This document shows, piece by piece, positions 36,944 through 45,896 of a stretch of DNA of 64,000 nucleotides. Each line of letters opens with the position of its first letter. Position 1 is the first letter of the stretch. A program made the position numbers and the translations under genes. The notes under the pieces are model-generated. The model was not told the origin of the DNA, did not search any database, and saw only the letters and a program-made list of their open reading frames with translations. This DNA is from Candidatus Gastranaerophilales bacterium (lineage in GTDB: Bacteria; Cyanobacteriota; Vampirovibrionia; Gastranaerophilales; Gastranaerophilaceae). The DNA lies in assembly GCA_944325175.1 (NCBI GenBank), contig CALUYZ010000007.1, positions 1 through 64,000 of the forward strand, written 5' to 3'.

Positions 36944-38477
36944 TTTTACTTTGCAGCCTTCTTAATATATCAGCTTCCTGTTCGCTTTTTAAAACCATTG
37001 ATTTTCTGACAGATTCAATATTTTGAGTGTCTTTTTTGTCTGCAATAGGGCTTTTGTGTTTTGTTATATTTTCATTTTGTGATGATGATTTTATGATGTA
37101 GGTGTGCTTATAATTGGCATCAAAAATTCTTGAATTTATTTCAATACCGATGCGCTCAATTTTTTTCATAAATTCAGGGCGCACACCTGTTGAAACATGG
37201 TTTCCTATAACGGCATTATCACTTACTCCTGTTTGTTTCCAAACAAAAATATCCTGCATGGTAATTACAGATTCTTCCATGCCTGTAATTTCAGAAACCC
37301 TTGTCACTTTTCTGGAACCGTCTTGCAGCCTTGAGGTTTGAATAATTATATTAATAGCCGAAGCTATTTGCTGCTTAATATTTTTACTCGGAAGGTCAAC
37401 CCCTGCATATAAAACCATGGTTTCTAACCTTGAGAGTGCATCTCTTGGCGAATTAGCGTGAAGTGTGGTTAAAGAGCCGTCGTGACCCGTGTTCATGGCT
37501 TGTAACATATCAAGAGTTTCTGCGCCACGACATTCACCGATTACAATTCTATCAGGGCGCATACGAAGCGAGTTTATAACTAAATCTCTTGTTGAAATTT
37601 CACCTTCGCCTTCAATGTTTTTCGGTCTTGTTTCAAGCCTTACAACATGTTCTTGCTGCAAGCAAAGTTCGGCTGAATCTTCTATTGTAATAATTCTTTC
37701 TCCTGAGGGTATTCTTGCAGATAAACTGTTTAATAATGTTGTTTTACCGGCACCTGTTCCGCCTGAAATTATTATGTTGCATCTTGCTCGAACCGCAGCT
37801 TGCAAGACATCTGCAATTTCCGTTGACATTGAACCCCACCTCAATAAGGCTTCAATCGTCCCTGCATCTTTTTTAAAACGTCTTATAGATAATGAAGGAC
37901 CATCTATTGCAAGAGGGGGAATAATTGCGTTTACACGGCTTCCGTCAGCTAATCTGGCATCTACCATTGGAGATTTTTCATCAATTCTTCTGCCCACTTT
38001 TGAAACAATTCTTTCAATGATATTTTTCAAATGGTCGTTATCTTTAAAGGTAACAGATGTTTTATACAGTTTGCCGTTTTTTTCTATATAAACGCTTTTT
38101 GCGCCGTTTACCAAAATATCGCTTATGTTTGGGTCTTCAAGCAATGGGTCCAGCGGACCAAAACCTTTGGTGTCTTGAATAATTTCTTTTATCAGCCGTT
38201 CTTTTTCTGATTTATTAATAGGAACTTGCCTAAAATTACTTGCAATTTGAAATTCAATAAACTGCCTGATTAAATTCTTCTGCTCGTCATCAGAAAAATT
38301 TGACCAATTTGGCGTTGTGTTAACTTTTTCAATCAAAAGCACATGCAGCTGGTCTTTTAGGCTTCTTAATTCCTCATTTAACGGTGTGACGGAATAGTTT
38401 AAATACCCGCTTGAATCTTCTTTTATGTTGCGCTCATTATTATTGTGATTGGCGTTTAATCTGTCTTTTAAAGACAA
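36921..38477 (-). CDS. tadA: Tad secretion ATPase (TadA/CpaF)
   Basis: 518 residues. Hexameric ATPase that powers Flp pilus assembly. Walker A GGTGAGKTT (about 243-251), Asp box, Walker B-like 'RPDRIVIGECRGAETLDML', His box 'GSLTTLHANSPRDAL', and 'ILVNGAKSVYIEKNGKLYK' in the N-terminal part. The C-terminal 90 residues, Lys/Gln-rich, extend past the usual core. The stop of tadZ abuts its start with no gap. Confidence 0.95.
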   Translation of the reverse strand: MSLKDRLNANHNNNERNIKEDSSGYLNYSVTPLNEELRSLKDQLHVLLIEKVNTTPNWSNFSDDEQKNLIRQFIEFQIASNFRQVPINKSEKERLIKEIIQDTKGFGPLDPLLEDPNISDILVNGAKSVYIEKNGKLYKTSVTFKDNDHLKNIIERIVSKVGRRIDEKSPMVDARLADGSRVNAIIPPLAIDGPSLSIRRFKKDAGTIEALLRWGSMSTEIADVLQAAVRARCNIIISGGTGAGKTTLLNSLSARIPSGERIITIEDSAELCLQQEHVVRLETRPKNIEGEGEISTRDLVINSLRMRPDRIVIGECRGAETLDMLQAMNTGHDGSLTTLHANSPRDALSRLETMVLYAGVDLPSKNIKQQIASAINIIIQTSRLQDGSRKVTRVSEITGMEESVITMQDIFVWKQTGVSDNAVIGNHVSTGVRPEFMKKIERIGIEINSRIFDANYKHTYIIKSSSQNENITKHKSPIADKKDTQNIESVRKSMVLKSEQEADILRRLQSKNGRRFNT

Positions 38478-39701
38478 TTAGTTTTCTCCTTTATTTTTGC
38501 TAAACAGGTTTAAGAAATTAAACCCAAAATCTCTTTGGTTTTGGTTTTTTAAGCTTTTATTCGTATAGCTGTAATTATCCGATAATAATGCTCCCAGTTG
38601 TTTGAAGCTTTTGCAAATATTTGAATTTGGTGCGGCGTCACAAATTGGAATACCTTTGTTTATCGAATTTATAACGGTGTAGTAGTTGTTTGGAATTTTA
38701 AAGAAAACTTTATGATCCAAAACTTCTTCAACATCTTCAATTTTGATGTCATCAGCTTCCATAAAACGATTTATGATAAGTTTGATTTTATCTTTAGAAT
38801 AACCCAATTTTTTAAATAGGTCAAAACATCTTTGACAATTTCTGATAGAAGGCAAGTTTATGATTGAAACCAACAGAATTAAATCCGAGTTATCAAGAGC
38901 TGTAATGGTTTTTGCATCAAAACTTGAGGTTGTGTCTATTACAATATATGAAAAAACATTTCTTAAAACATTTATAAGGGTTGTAATATCTTCGCTTGTA
39001 ATAATTTCCGCTTGCTCAATATCAGGCGGGTCTGCAAGCACGTATAAGCTGGTTTTATTATATTGTTCCAAAGTTGTTAAAAGAAAAGTTTCATCAATTC
39101 TGTCTAAATTGTTTATTACATAAGATGTGTCAAACGAAGGGTCAATATTTAAAAACGTTGTAATGTCGCCCATTTGCATGTTAAGGTCAACAAGCGCCAC
39201 TTTTTCTTTTGTTATATTTGCAATTTCCATAGCTAAGTTAACTGCAATGCAAGTTTTTCCAATACCGCCTTTATTTGAAAAAGTTGTTATAACTTTGCAT
39301 TTTGTTGCATCGTTAATGTTTCCCAGAATTAAATCTTTCATTTTTTGAACAGAGGCTATGAAATCTTTTTCAATTAAGGGTTTTACCAAAAATTCCCTTG
39401 CCCCTGCTCTTAGAGCTTTTATTACCGTGTTAGATTCAGTTTCATAGGATAAAACAATAATTTTGATATTTTTTATAAGAGTGGTTAATTTTGAAATAAT
39501 ATCAAGAGAAAGATTTGTTTTCTTTGTTATATCAACAACAACAAGCATGGGTCTGTTTTCTATAATGTAGTCTTGTGCGGTTAATATATCTTTAAATTGC
39601 TGAATAATATTAATATCATCAATGGTTTCAAGATAATTTACGATAAGTTCCCTTGATGTATCTTCTGAATCTATTATTACAGTATCAATTTTTATAGCCA
39701 T
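38478..39701 (-). CDS. tadZ: Tad localisation ATPase TadZ/CpaE
   Basis: 407 residues. Residues 1-120 resemble a response-regulator receiver (VVVDIT with a phosphoacceptor-like Asp, ending 'GAREFLVKPL'). Residues about 135-380 form a MinD/ParA-type ATPase with the deviant Walker A KGGIGKT, then 'VALVDLNMQMGDITTFLNI' and 'YIVIDTTSSFD'. TadZ proteins place the Tad machine at the cell pole. Five bases separate it from the secretin gene. Confidence 0.9.
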   Translation of the reverse strand: MAIKIDTVIIDSEDTSRELIVNYLETIDDINIIQQFKDILTAQDYIIENRPMLVVVDITKKTNLSLDIISKLTTLIKNIKIIVLSYETESNTVIKALRAGAREFLVKPLIEKDFIASVQKMKDLILGNINDATKCKVITTFSNKGGIGKTCIAVNLAMEIANITKEKVALVDLNMQMGDITTFLNIDPSFDTSYVINNLDRIDETFLLTTLEQYNKTSLYVLADPPDIEQAEIITSEDITTLINVLRNVFSYIVIDTTSSFDAKTITALDNSDLILLVSIINLPSIRNCQRCFDLFKKLGYSKDKIKLIINRFMEADDIKIEDVEEVLDHKVFFKIPNNYYTVINSINKGIPICDAAPNSNICKSFKQLGALLSDNYSYTNKSLKNQNQRDFGFNFLNLFSKNKGEN

Positions 39702-39706
39702 ATTTT

Positions 39707-41038
39707 TTACAGATTATCTACACTTACAGAGTTATCAACAATTTTGGGAGTGATGAATATTACAAGTTCTTCATCATCTCTATCATCATTTGTTACCGAA
39801 AAGAAATTTCCAAGTATTGGTATATTACCAAGAATTGGAACTTGTGTCCTGCTCTTTGAAGATGAATTTCTAAGCAGCCCTGCAATTATTAAGGTTTCCC
39901 CGTCCATAAGCTCAACCGTTGTTGAAACTTTTCTTGTCTTAAAGCCATAAACGGCAGCGCCTGATGTACTTGTAACAGAAACGGATTGGTCAACTTCAGA
40001 TACTTCAGGGTTTAAAACAAGCCTTATTCTGCCTGAATCTTCCATAATTGTAGGGGTGAATTTTAAAATAACGCCCGTATCTTTATATTCATAAGAAACG
40101 TTGCCGTATTGCCCCATTTCAGAAGGCACCGGCACTTGATTACCTACAGAAAAGCTGCCCTCTTCACCGTTGACGGATAAAAGTTTTGGTTCCGCTAAAA
40201 TTTTAATGTCGCCTTTTGCTTCACTTGCTTGAATATCAATGCCGAATTTTCCGGGTTTAAAGTATCCTAAAACAAGCCCGTCGCTGCCTGTTTGGAAAAA
40301 TTTTCCGCTGTTTCCCGTGCTATCTACCCAACTGTCGCCTATTTTTCCGTCTGAAATATTTTTCCCGCCAATTAAATTAACACCCAGTCTTCTTGTAAAA
40401 TTTTTGCTTGCTTCCGTTATTTTTACTTCCAAAAGCACTTGTTTAGCTGGGCTTTCAGTTACATCCGTCAGGTTCATATTGTATGCTTTTGCAAGATTTT
40501 TAATCTTTTCTTTTACGGCAGTTGAACTTAGATGCCCTGTTAAAACCGCACCGTTATCGTTAAAAACAAGAGATATATTTTCGTTTGGCGCAATATATTC
40601 AACGGCTTGAATAAAAGCATCTGCATTTTGTTGAATTACAAGGTTGTAAAAAACAGGCGCCAAAGAATTTTCACTCCAAAAAATTATGCTTGTGCTGCCC
40701 GGGTTTTTGCCGTTAATTAAAACTTGTTTTGGGGATAAAACAACAATTTCAGCTATTTTATCGTTTGTGATTGAAACTCTTTCAATGTTTTTATCAAAGC
40801 TTAAAACTTGCGATTTTCCAACAACACCGTATAATTTTTCGTTACCGTCTTTTATTGCATTTATTGTTTCAAAAGAAGGTTTTACCGTTGTATGAGAATT
40901 GTTTAATTCTTCTGTTTGAACGACAGGAATTTCATTTTCAAAGCTTGTTGAATTAATTTCTCTAAACTTTGCACTAAGCGCAGGAAGCCCTGAAATTAAC
41001 AAAAAGCATATTATTAAATTTTTTATTATTTTGTTCAT
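39707..41038 (-). CDS. rcpA: Tad outer-membrane secretin (RcpA/CpaC)
   Basis: 443 residues. Signal peptide MNKIIKNLIICFLLISGLPALS. The N-terminal pilus secretin N-domain contains 'IEVVLSPKQVLINGKNPGSTSIIFW' (in outline), then a BON/N1-like region. The secretin core has 'KLLSVNGEEGSFSVGNQVPVP' and 'VELMDGETLIIAGLLRN...VPILGNIPILGNFF', the family signature. It forms the outer-membrane channel, which implies a diderm envelope. One base overlaps rcpC (TAATG). Confidence 0.93.
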   Translation of the reverse strand: MNKIIKNLIICFLLISGLPALSAKFREINSTSFENEIPVVQTEELNNSHTTVKPSFETINAIKDGNEKLYGVVGKSQVLSFDKNIERVSITNDKIAEIVVLSPKQVLINGKNPGSTSIIFWSENSLAPVFYNLVIQQNADAFIQAVEYIAPNENISLVFNDNGAVLTGHLSSTAVKEKIKNLAKAYNMNLTDVTESPAKQVLLEVKITEASKNFTRRLGVNLIGGKNISDGKIGDSWVDSTGNSGKFFQTGSDGLVLGYFKPGKFGIDIQASEAKGDIKILAEPKLLSVNGEEGSFSVGNQVPVPSEMGQYGNVSYEYKDTGVILKFTPTIMEDSGRIRLVLNPEVSEVDQSVSVTSTSGAAVYGFKTRKVSTTVELMDGETLIIAGLLRNSSSKSRTQVPILGNIPILGNFFSVTNDDRDDEELVIFITPKIVDNSVSVDNL

Positions 41039-41892
41039 TAATCATCAAATTCCATTTTTGTTTTTGAACTGCCGACAATAACTTCCACCTGTTTTCCTTT
41101 TTTAGGAGCAACAAAGCCTGTAGATTGAATGTCAGGTATTTGATTATAGTTGTCTTTGATACTTTCAATGGGCGGTAAGCTTGAAGGAATATCGCCTTCT
41201 GTTATCGGTCCATAATTTTTTATTTTTTCTATTTCTTGTTTTTTTATGTCTATAAAACGATATTTGCCTATATCTTCTTTATTTTTTTGCAAGAAAACAA
41301 AACCCTTTGTTGCAACTTGATATTTTATAAAAGTTGGAACATCTTCCGATTTAATTTCCAATATCAACATTTTATTTGCATCATCCCTTGTCGGGTCTAA
41401 AATGTTTAAAATTTTCAAATTTTCAATAATCATTGAGTTGTCTTTTGTTGCAAGGTCAAACCTGTCATCCAGAGAAATGTAGGGTGGCAGAGAGCTTTTT
41501 TTAATTAAAACAGGTATTGCCCTAAAGCCTTCTTGTGGTTTAATTCCTTCTTTTGGCTCTTCTTTAATTTTAATTTCTTGAACAAAAGCCTTCACAAGCG
41601 GTTTTCCGACTTCAATATCAATTTTGGCTTTTCTGCCGACAACTTCGCCCGTTGCCTTATATGTTCCGCCAATTTCAACAGGCGACATTTTAATTTCAAC
41701 GTCTTCTTCTTTAATTACATCATTTTTTTTAATTGCATTTTTTGTAATTACATATTGAAATTGAGGAGTTTTTTCTCTTGCTGCATCAATTTTGCCATTG
41801 CCGTTAAATGTAATCGAACCAAAAATTATAAGCACAAAAAGAGCTGCAACGGTTGCTGCTATTAAAGATTTTCTGTTATTCATTAAACTCAT
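41038..41892 (-). CDS. rcpC: Tad periplasmic protein RcpC/CpaB
   Basis: 284 residues. One N-terminal membrane helix (SLIAATVAALFVLIIFGSI), then a SAF domain ('YVITKNAIKKNDVIKEEDVEIKMS', 'VVGRKAKIDIEVGKPLV'), then a C-terminal region of the RcpC/CpaB type. It is the first gene of the operon. Flp pilin, prepilin peptidase (TadV) and TadD/E/F/G are not in the window and must be elsewhere if the system is complete. Confidence 0.88.
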   Translation of the reverse strand: MSLMNNRKSLIAATVAALFVLIIFGSITFNGNGKIDAAREKTPQFQYVITKNAIKKNDVIKEEDVEIKMSPVEIGGTYKATGEVVGRKAKIDIEVGKPLVKAFVQEIKIKEEPKEGIKPQEGFRAIPVLIKKSSLPPYISLDDRFDLATKDNSMIIENLKILNILDPTRDDANKMLILEIKSEDVPTFIKYQVATKGFVFLQKNKEDIGKYRFIDIKKQEIEKIKNYGPITEGDIPSSLPPIESIKDNYNQIPDIQSTGFVAPKKGKQVEVIVGSSKTKMEFDD

Positions 41893-41934
41893 ATAATCTT
41901 AAAATCCAATAAACTCTTTTTTATACATTTTTTG

Positions 41935-41959
41935 GTACAACTACCCACTGGTATTGTAC
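41935..41959 (-). promoter_or_regulatory. Palindromic operator/leader hairpin upstream of the Tad operon
   Basis: GTACAA, one unpaired C, TACC, CACT loop, GGTA, TTGTAC: a ten-base-pair palindrome with one bulge, 43 bases before the rcpC start. TATAAA-like boxes lie on both sides, but I cannot fix one promoter. It is a candidate repressor site or 5'-leader structure for the whole Tad-ribD operon. Confidence 0.45.
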
Positions 41960-41995
41960 TATATTTTATAAATCAAGGAAAATCATTAAGTTATC

Positions 41996-43015
41996 TTAAT
42001 GAAAAACAAAAATAAGAAGGATAAAAAAGCTCAAATACCAAATTATGCAAGATAAAAGAATTATTGCAGGCAGTTTTTTTATAATTTTTGAAAGAATAAA
42101 TACGCTTAAAGTTGCACAAATTGTGCAAGAAATATTTAACATTGCATCATCTGAAAATTTCCAATCCGTAAAAATAAGCCCCAAAGATGTGCAAATTGAA
42201 GCCTGATAAACCATAGCGCCTGTTATATTTGAAATTGCAAGGGAATCTTTTTTGCTTTTAATCCAAATAATGCTGTTTGTAATTTCGGGTAATTCCGTTG
42301 CAAGTGGCGATAAAACAAGGCTTGTAACAAGCGGGCTTATTCCTGTTAATAAAGAAAACCCTTGAATTTCATTAACGAAAAGTTTTGAAAATACAAAAAG
42401 TAAAAATAGTGAAAATATTGTTTGTATAATAATCAAAAATAAATTACCGTTTAATTTTTCATAATTAAATGCAAAATATAACTTTGGGCAATCATCCTCT
42501 GATTCTGTTGCAATAGAATTTGAAACTGTTTTTATGGCATAGAATATCCAATACGAAATTAAAAATATTCCTATTATAATTTTTATGTTTTTGAAATCTG
42601 TAAAGCCCGATAAAATTGCAATAAAATAGGCTATTATAAAAAATTTATAATCTCTTTGAAAATTTTTAAAATTAATATTTAGTGCATTTGATAATTTTTC
42701 TTTTTGGAAAAATACAAAAGAAAGCCCGCTTATAAAAAGCGCTAAGGTTGACAACAAAAAAGATGACCCCAAAATTGCCCCTGTACCTATTTCAATGCCC
42801 GATAAAGAAGCATCTGAATTTTGAAATATTGCAATTAAGGGCAAAAGTGTTTCAGGAAGGGCTGTTCCTATTGCAGCAAGAATGGAGCCTGTAGCGCTTT
42901 CTCCAAAGTTTAATTTTTTTCCTAAATTTTCAATGGAATTTGTAAAAAGGTTGCAGGTCAAAACTATTGAAAAAAGATATACTAAAACAAAAAACAGATT
43001 TATTAATATTTCCAT
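41996..43015 (-). CDS. Sodium/calcium exchanger family (CaCA) membrane protein
   Basis: 339 residues with about ten transmembrane segments and the two inverted alpha repeats: 'GESATGSILAAIGTALPETLLPL' (about 36-58) and 'TSLVLSPLATELPEITNSIIWI' (about 240-262). Both carry the acidic residue in the (A/S)LPE motif that binds the cation. It exchanges Na+ or H+ for Ca2+ across the inner membrane. Its start region overlaps, on the opposite strand, the area just before nrnA. Confidence 0.85.
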   Translation of the reverse strand: MEILINLFFVLVYLFSIVLTCNLFTNSIENLGKKLNFGESATGSILAAIGTALPETLLPLIAIFQNSDASLSGIEIGTGAILGSSFLLSTLALFISGLSFVFFQKEKLSNALNINFKNFQRDYKFFIIAYFIAILSGFTDFKNIKIIIGIFLISYWIFYAIKTVSNSIATESEDDCPKLYFAFNYEKLNGNLFLIIIQTIFSLFLLFVFSKLFVNEIQGFSLLTGISPLVTSLVLSPLATELPEITNSIIWIKSKKDSLAISNITGAMVYQASICTSLGLIFTDWKFSDDAMLNISCTICATLSVFILSKIIKKLPAIILLSCIIWYLSFFILLIFVFH

Positions 43016-43053
43016 ATTTTGAAAAAACTTTTAATTATGCAATAATAGGGTTT

Positions 43054-44010
43054 ATGATAGATGAAATTTTAGAAAAAATCAAACAGGCAAATAAAGTTTT
43101 AATTATTACTCATGTTAATCCTGATGGCGACACCTTAGGCTCTGCTTTAGCTATGAAGCTTTTTATCGGAGAAAAGGCAGATGTTTTGGTTCAAACAAAC
43201 AAAAATATTTCTTATCCTAAAACTTATGCTTTTTTGCCTGAAATAGAAAAGGTTAAATTTTTAGATACCGTTAAAGACGAATACGACCTTTATATAGCGG
43301 TTGATGTTGCTTCAATCGACAGAATAGTGGAATTTCCAAGGGAATTATTTAACAAATCCATAAATACGATAAATATTGACCACCACAAAACAAACAGAGG
43401 ATATGGGAAAATTAATCTTATAAAAGGCGGCTATTCAAGCACCGGCGAAGTTTTATATGATTTTTTCAATGAAGCCGGAATTCAAATTACAAAAGAAATG
43501 GCAGAGTGCTTGTATGTTGCCATTTTAACAGATACCGGCTGTTTTAAATATGAAACGGTTACAAAAGATACATTTTTGGCAGCTTCAAATTTAATGCAAA
43601 AAGGAATTGATACGTCTTTAATTGCAAAAAAATGTTATGACAATAAGCCAAAAGCAATGATAACTTTTCAAGCGGAAGTAATTACAAATGCAAAATTTGC
43701 TCTCGATGATAAAGTTGTATATGCGATGATAACTCCTTCCCTTATGAAAAAATATAATGTAAAAAATGAACACACGGAAGGAATTGCAGAAACTTTAAGA
43801 AGTATAGAAACCGTAGATATTTCAATTCTTCTTAAAGAAAATGAAGATAAAACCACAAAAGTATCTTTGCGAAGCAAAACCATTGATCTTACCCCTGTTG
43901 TTGAAAAATTTAACGGCGGTGGGCATAAAATGGCAGCAGGATGCACGATAAGGCGCCCTATAAAGGTTGCAATAGAACTTCTTTTAGACGAATTAATAAA
44001 ATATGTTTAA
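43054..44010 (+). CDS. nrnA: DHH-DHHA1 phosphoesterase (NrnA-like nanoRNase / pAp phosphatase)
   Basis: 318 residues from the ATG at 43054, which has AGGG before it. A longer in-frame start at 42967 would run 49 bases into the divergent antiporter gene and adds a non-homologous stretch. Motifs: 'THVNPDGDTLGSALA' (about 22-36), VDVASIDR, NIDHHKTN (DHH), 'SSTGEVLYDF', 'LTDTGCFKYETV', and the DHHA1 ending 'FNGGGHKMAAGC'. It degrades 2-5-mer oligoribonucleotides or pAp, or cyclic-di-AMP products. It overlaps the next gene by 8 nt. Confidence 0.92.
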   Translation: MIDEILEKIKQANKVLIITHVNPDGDTLGSALAMKLFIGEKADVLVQTNKNISYPKTYAFLPEIEKVKFLDTVKDEYDLYIAVDVASIDRIVEFPRELFNKSINTINIDHHKTNRGYGKINLIKGGYSSTGEVLYDFFNEAGIQITKEMAECLYVAILTDTGCFKYETVTKDTFLAASNLMQKGIDTSLIAKKCYDNKPKAMITFQAEVITNAKFALDDKVVYAMITPSLMKKYNVKNEHTEGIAETLRSIETVDISILLKENEDKTTKVSLRSKTIDLTPVVEKFNGGGHKMAAGCTIRRPIKVAIELLLDELIKYV

Positions 44011-44863
44011 ACTTTTAAAAGAATACATAACAAATTTGATAGACAGCATAATAGCTGAAGATTTTGCCAATGCGGCAGGCGAAATGGCTTATATGCTTGC
44101 GATAGGCATATTTCCTTTTATGCTTTTTTTAACGGCGGTTTTTGGCTGGCTTGGCAAAAAAGTTTTTGTTACAAAAATTTTGGTTGCACTCTCAACGGTT
44201 GCGCCAAGCGGTGTAATTGAGCTTATTCAAGGCGTTTTAAAAGAAGTTACTCTTTTTCAAAACGGCGGAATTATGGCAATTTTTGGTTTTCTTGTAACGT
44301 GGTTTATGGCATCAAATGCAATAGCCGTAATTATAAAAGGCTTAAACCGTGCCAACAAAGTTAAAGAAACAAGAACGTTTTTGCAAACAAGAATTTTATC
44401 TTTTTTAATGGTAATTTTAAATGCCTTTTTGCTTTTTATAAGCGTTAACCTTGTAATTTTCGGTAAAGTTATTGTTAATTTTTTACAATTTTACATTCAT
44501 CTAAACGATTCAATGGCAAAAATGATGCTTATCACAAGGTGGCCGCTTGCCTTTTTGATGCTGTTTTTGCTTGCTACGGTTAATTATTACGTTTTACCTT
44601 GCAAACAATTTTCCATAAAAAGAAGCGTCATCCCGGGTTCATTGTTTTTCTGCATTTTTTGGCTTCTTGGCTCATGGCTTTTTTCTTTATATGTCAATGA
44701 ACTTGGTACATACAATAAGGTTTACGGCACCATAGGTGCTTTTGCAATTTTAATGGTTTGGCTTTATTATACCTCTGTTATCATGCTTATTGGCGGCGAG
44801 ATAAACGGGCAGACCATGGACAAACTTTATCAAAGAAAAAACGGAAATTGTACACAAAATTAA
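44003..44863 (+). CDS. YihY/BrkB family inner-membrane protein
   Basis: 286 residues with about six transmembrane segments. Family pattern: 'AGEMAYMLAIGIFPFMLFLTAVF' near residue 30 and 'VYGTIGAFAILMVWLYYTSVIMLIGGEIN' near 250. Once called RNase BN, but a membrane transport or envelope role is now preferred. It is coupled to nrnA by an 8-nt overlap and converges with a CDF transporter gene with a 4-nt overlap. Confidence 0.88.
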   Translation: MFKLLKEYITNLIDSIIAEDFANAAGEMAYMLAIGIFPFMLFLTAVFGWLGKKVFVTKILVALSTVAPSGVIELIQGVLKEVTLFQNGGIMAIFGFLVTWFMASNAIAVIIKGLNRANKVKETRTFLQTRILSFLMVILNAFLLFISVNLVIFGKVIVNFLQFYIHLNDSMAKMMLITRWPLAFLMLFLLATVNYYVLPCKQFSIKRSVIPGSLFFCIFWLLGSWLFSLYVNELGTYNKVYGTIGAFAILMVWLYYTSVIMLIGGEINGQTMDKLYQRKNGNCTQN

Positions 44864-45771
44864 TTGCAGCTTTTTAGCCATTTGCAAGTTTCTTTGTTAT
44901 CGCAAACATTATCAGGCTCAGGATGAATTACAACATTTGTGTTTTTTAATTTATGCTCAAGGTCAAATTCAATTTTATCGCACAGGGTGTGAGTATCTTT
45001 TAATGTCATCATACAGGGGAAATCAATTACAAGAACAATGTTTTTAATACTCCCTGATTTTGAAGTTTTAATTGCCTTAACCCCTTTTATACCATGGGCT
45101 TTATAGCCTTCTAAAATTTCTTCTATTTTGTTTAAATCATCTTTTGGCAAACTTGAATCTAAAAGCGAATCTGCCGTTTGTCCCATTAAAGTTATGCCTG
45201 TTTTTAAAATCATAATGGCAACCGAAATTGCTATAACGGGGTCTAAAATGGTTAAACCTGTTAATTTAACCGCAATAAGCCCGACAATAACCGCTAAAGA
45301 TGAATATACATCTGCCAAAAGATGATGCCCGTCACCCAAAATTGCACTGGAATCAGCTTCTTTGCCTTTTTTAAGTAAAATTGTGCCTACGATAAAATTT
45401 ATAATAACAGATAAAATCATAATTAAAATTGCAAGTTCGGCTTTAATTTCCATATCTTGATTATTGGAGATAATTTTTTCAAAGCCTGCCCATAAAATAA
45501 AAAGAGCGCTTATTATAATTAAAATTGCTTCAATAAACCCCGCCATATCTTCATATTTGCCATGACCAAACTGGTGCTTGACATCAGCCGGTTTTGAAGA
45601 TTCCACAACAGAAAAAAACGCAATAAAGGAAGCAACAAAATCTCCAAAAGAATGAAGTGCTTCAGATAAAATGCTTATAGAGCCTGTAAAAATTCCTGCT
45701 ATAAGTTTTAGAAGGGTTAAACTTCCGTTTGATAAAACAGAAACGATAATAATTTTTTTATTTTCATCCAT
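44860..45771 (-). CDS. Cation diffusion facilitator (CDF) efflux transporter
   Basis: 303 residues from the ATG at 45771, which has AAAGGG before it; a longer start at 45828 lacks this. Six transmembrane segments. Metal-site HxxxD pairs lie in 'SEALHSFGDFVAS' and 'GDGHHLLADVYSS'. The cytoplasmic C-terminal domain ('KAIKTSKSGSIKNIVLVIDFP') ends in a Cys-containing tail (CDNKETCKWLKSC). It exports divalent metals such as Zn, Fe or Mn; the metal cannot be named. Confidence 0.9.
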   Translation of the reverse strand: MDENKKIIIVSVLSNGSLTLLKLIAGIFTGSISILSEALHSFGDFVASFIAFFSVVESSKPADVKHQFGHGKYEDMAGFIEAILIIISALFILWAGFEKIISNNQDMEIKAELAILIMILSVIINFIVGTILLKKGKEADSSAILGDGHHLLADVYSSLAVIVGLIAVKLTGLTILDPVIAISVAIMILKTGITLMGQTADSLLDSSLPKDDLNKIEEILEGYKAHGIKGVKAIKTSKSGSIKNIVLVIDFPCMMTLKDTHTLCDKIEFDLEHKLKNTNVVIHPEPDNVCDNKETCKWLKSCN

Positions 45772-45836
45772 TAATCTGCCCTTTAAATTTTTAAAAATAT
45801 TATCACATAAATAGAGTATTTTGAGCATTAATGTAT

Positions 45837-45865
45837 TTGTTAATTAATATCTTTGTTGGTATAAT
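45837..45865 (+). promoter_or_regulatory. Promoter of the T2SS-E-N-like gene
   Basis: TTGTTA (45837-45842), a 17-bp spacer, TATAAT (45860-45865). Expected transcript start is near 45872, then TAGGAG at 45885-45890 and TTG start at 45897. Confidence 0.7.
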
Positions 45866-45896
45866 TAAGATTGTAGAATAGAATTAGGAGCCGGTT

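Noticed and set aside
42967-43053. Upstream extension of nrnA
   Set aside because: The extra 29 residues run into the divergent antiporter gene and do not fit the family start; the ATG at 43054 does.
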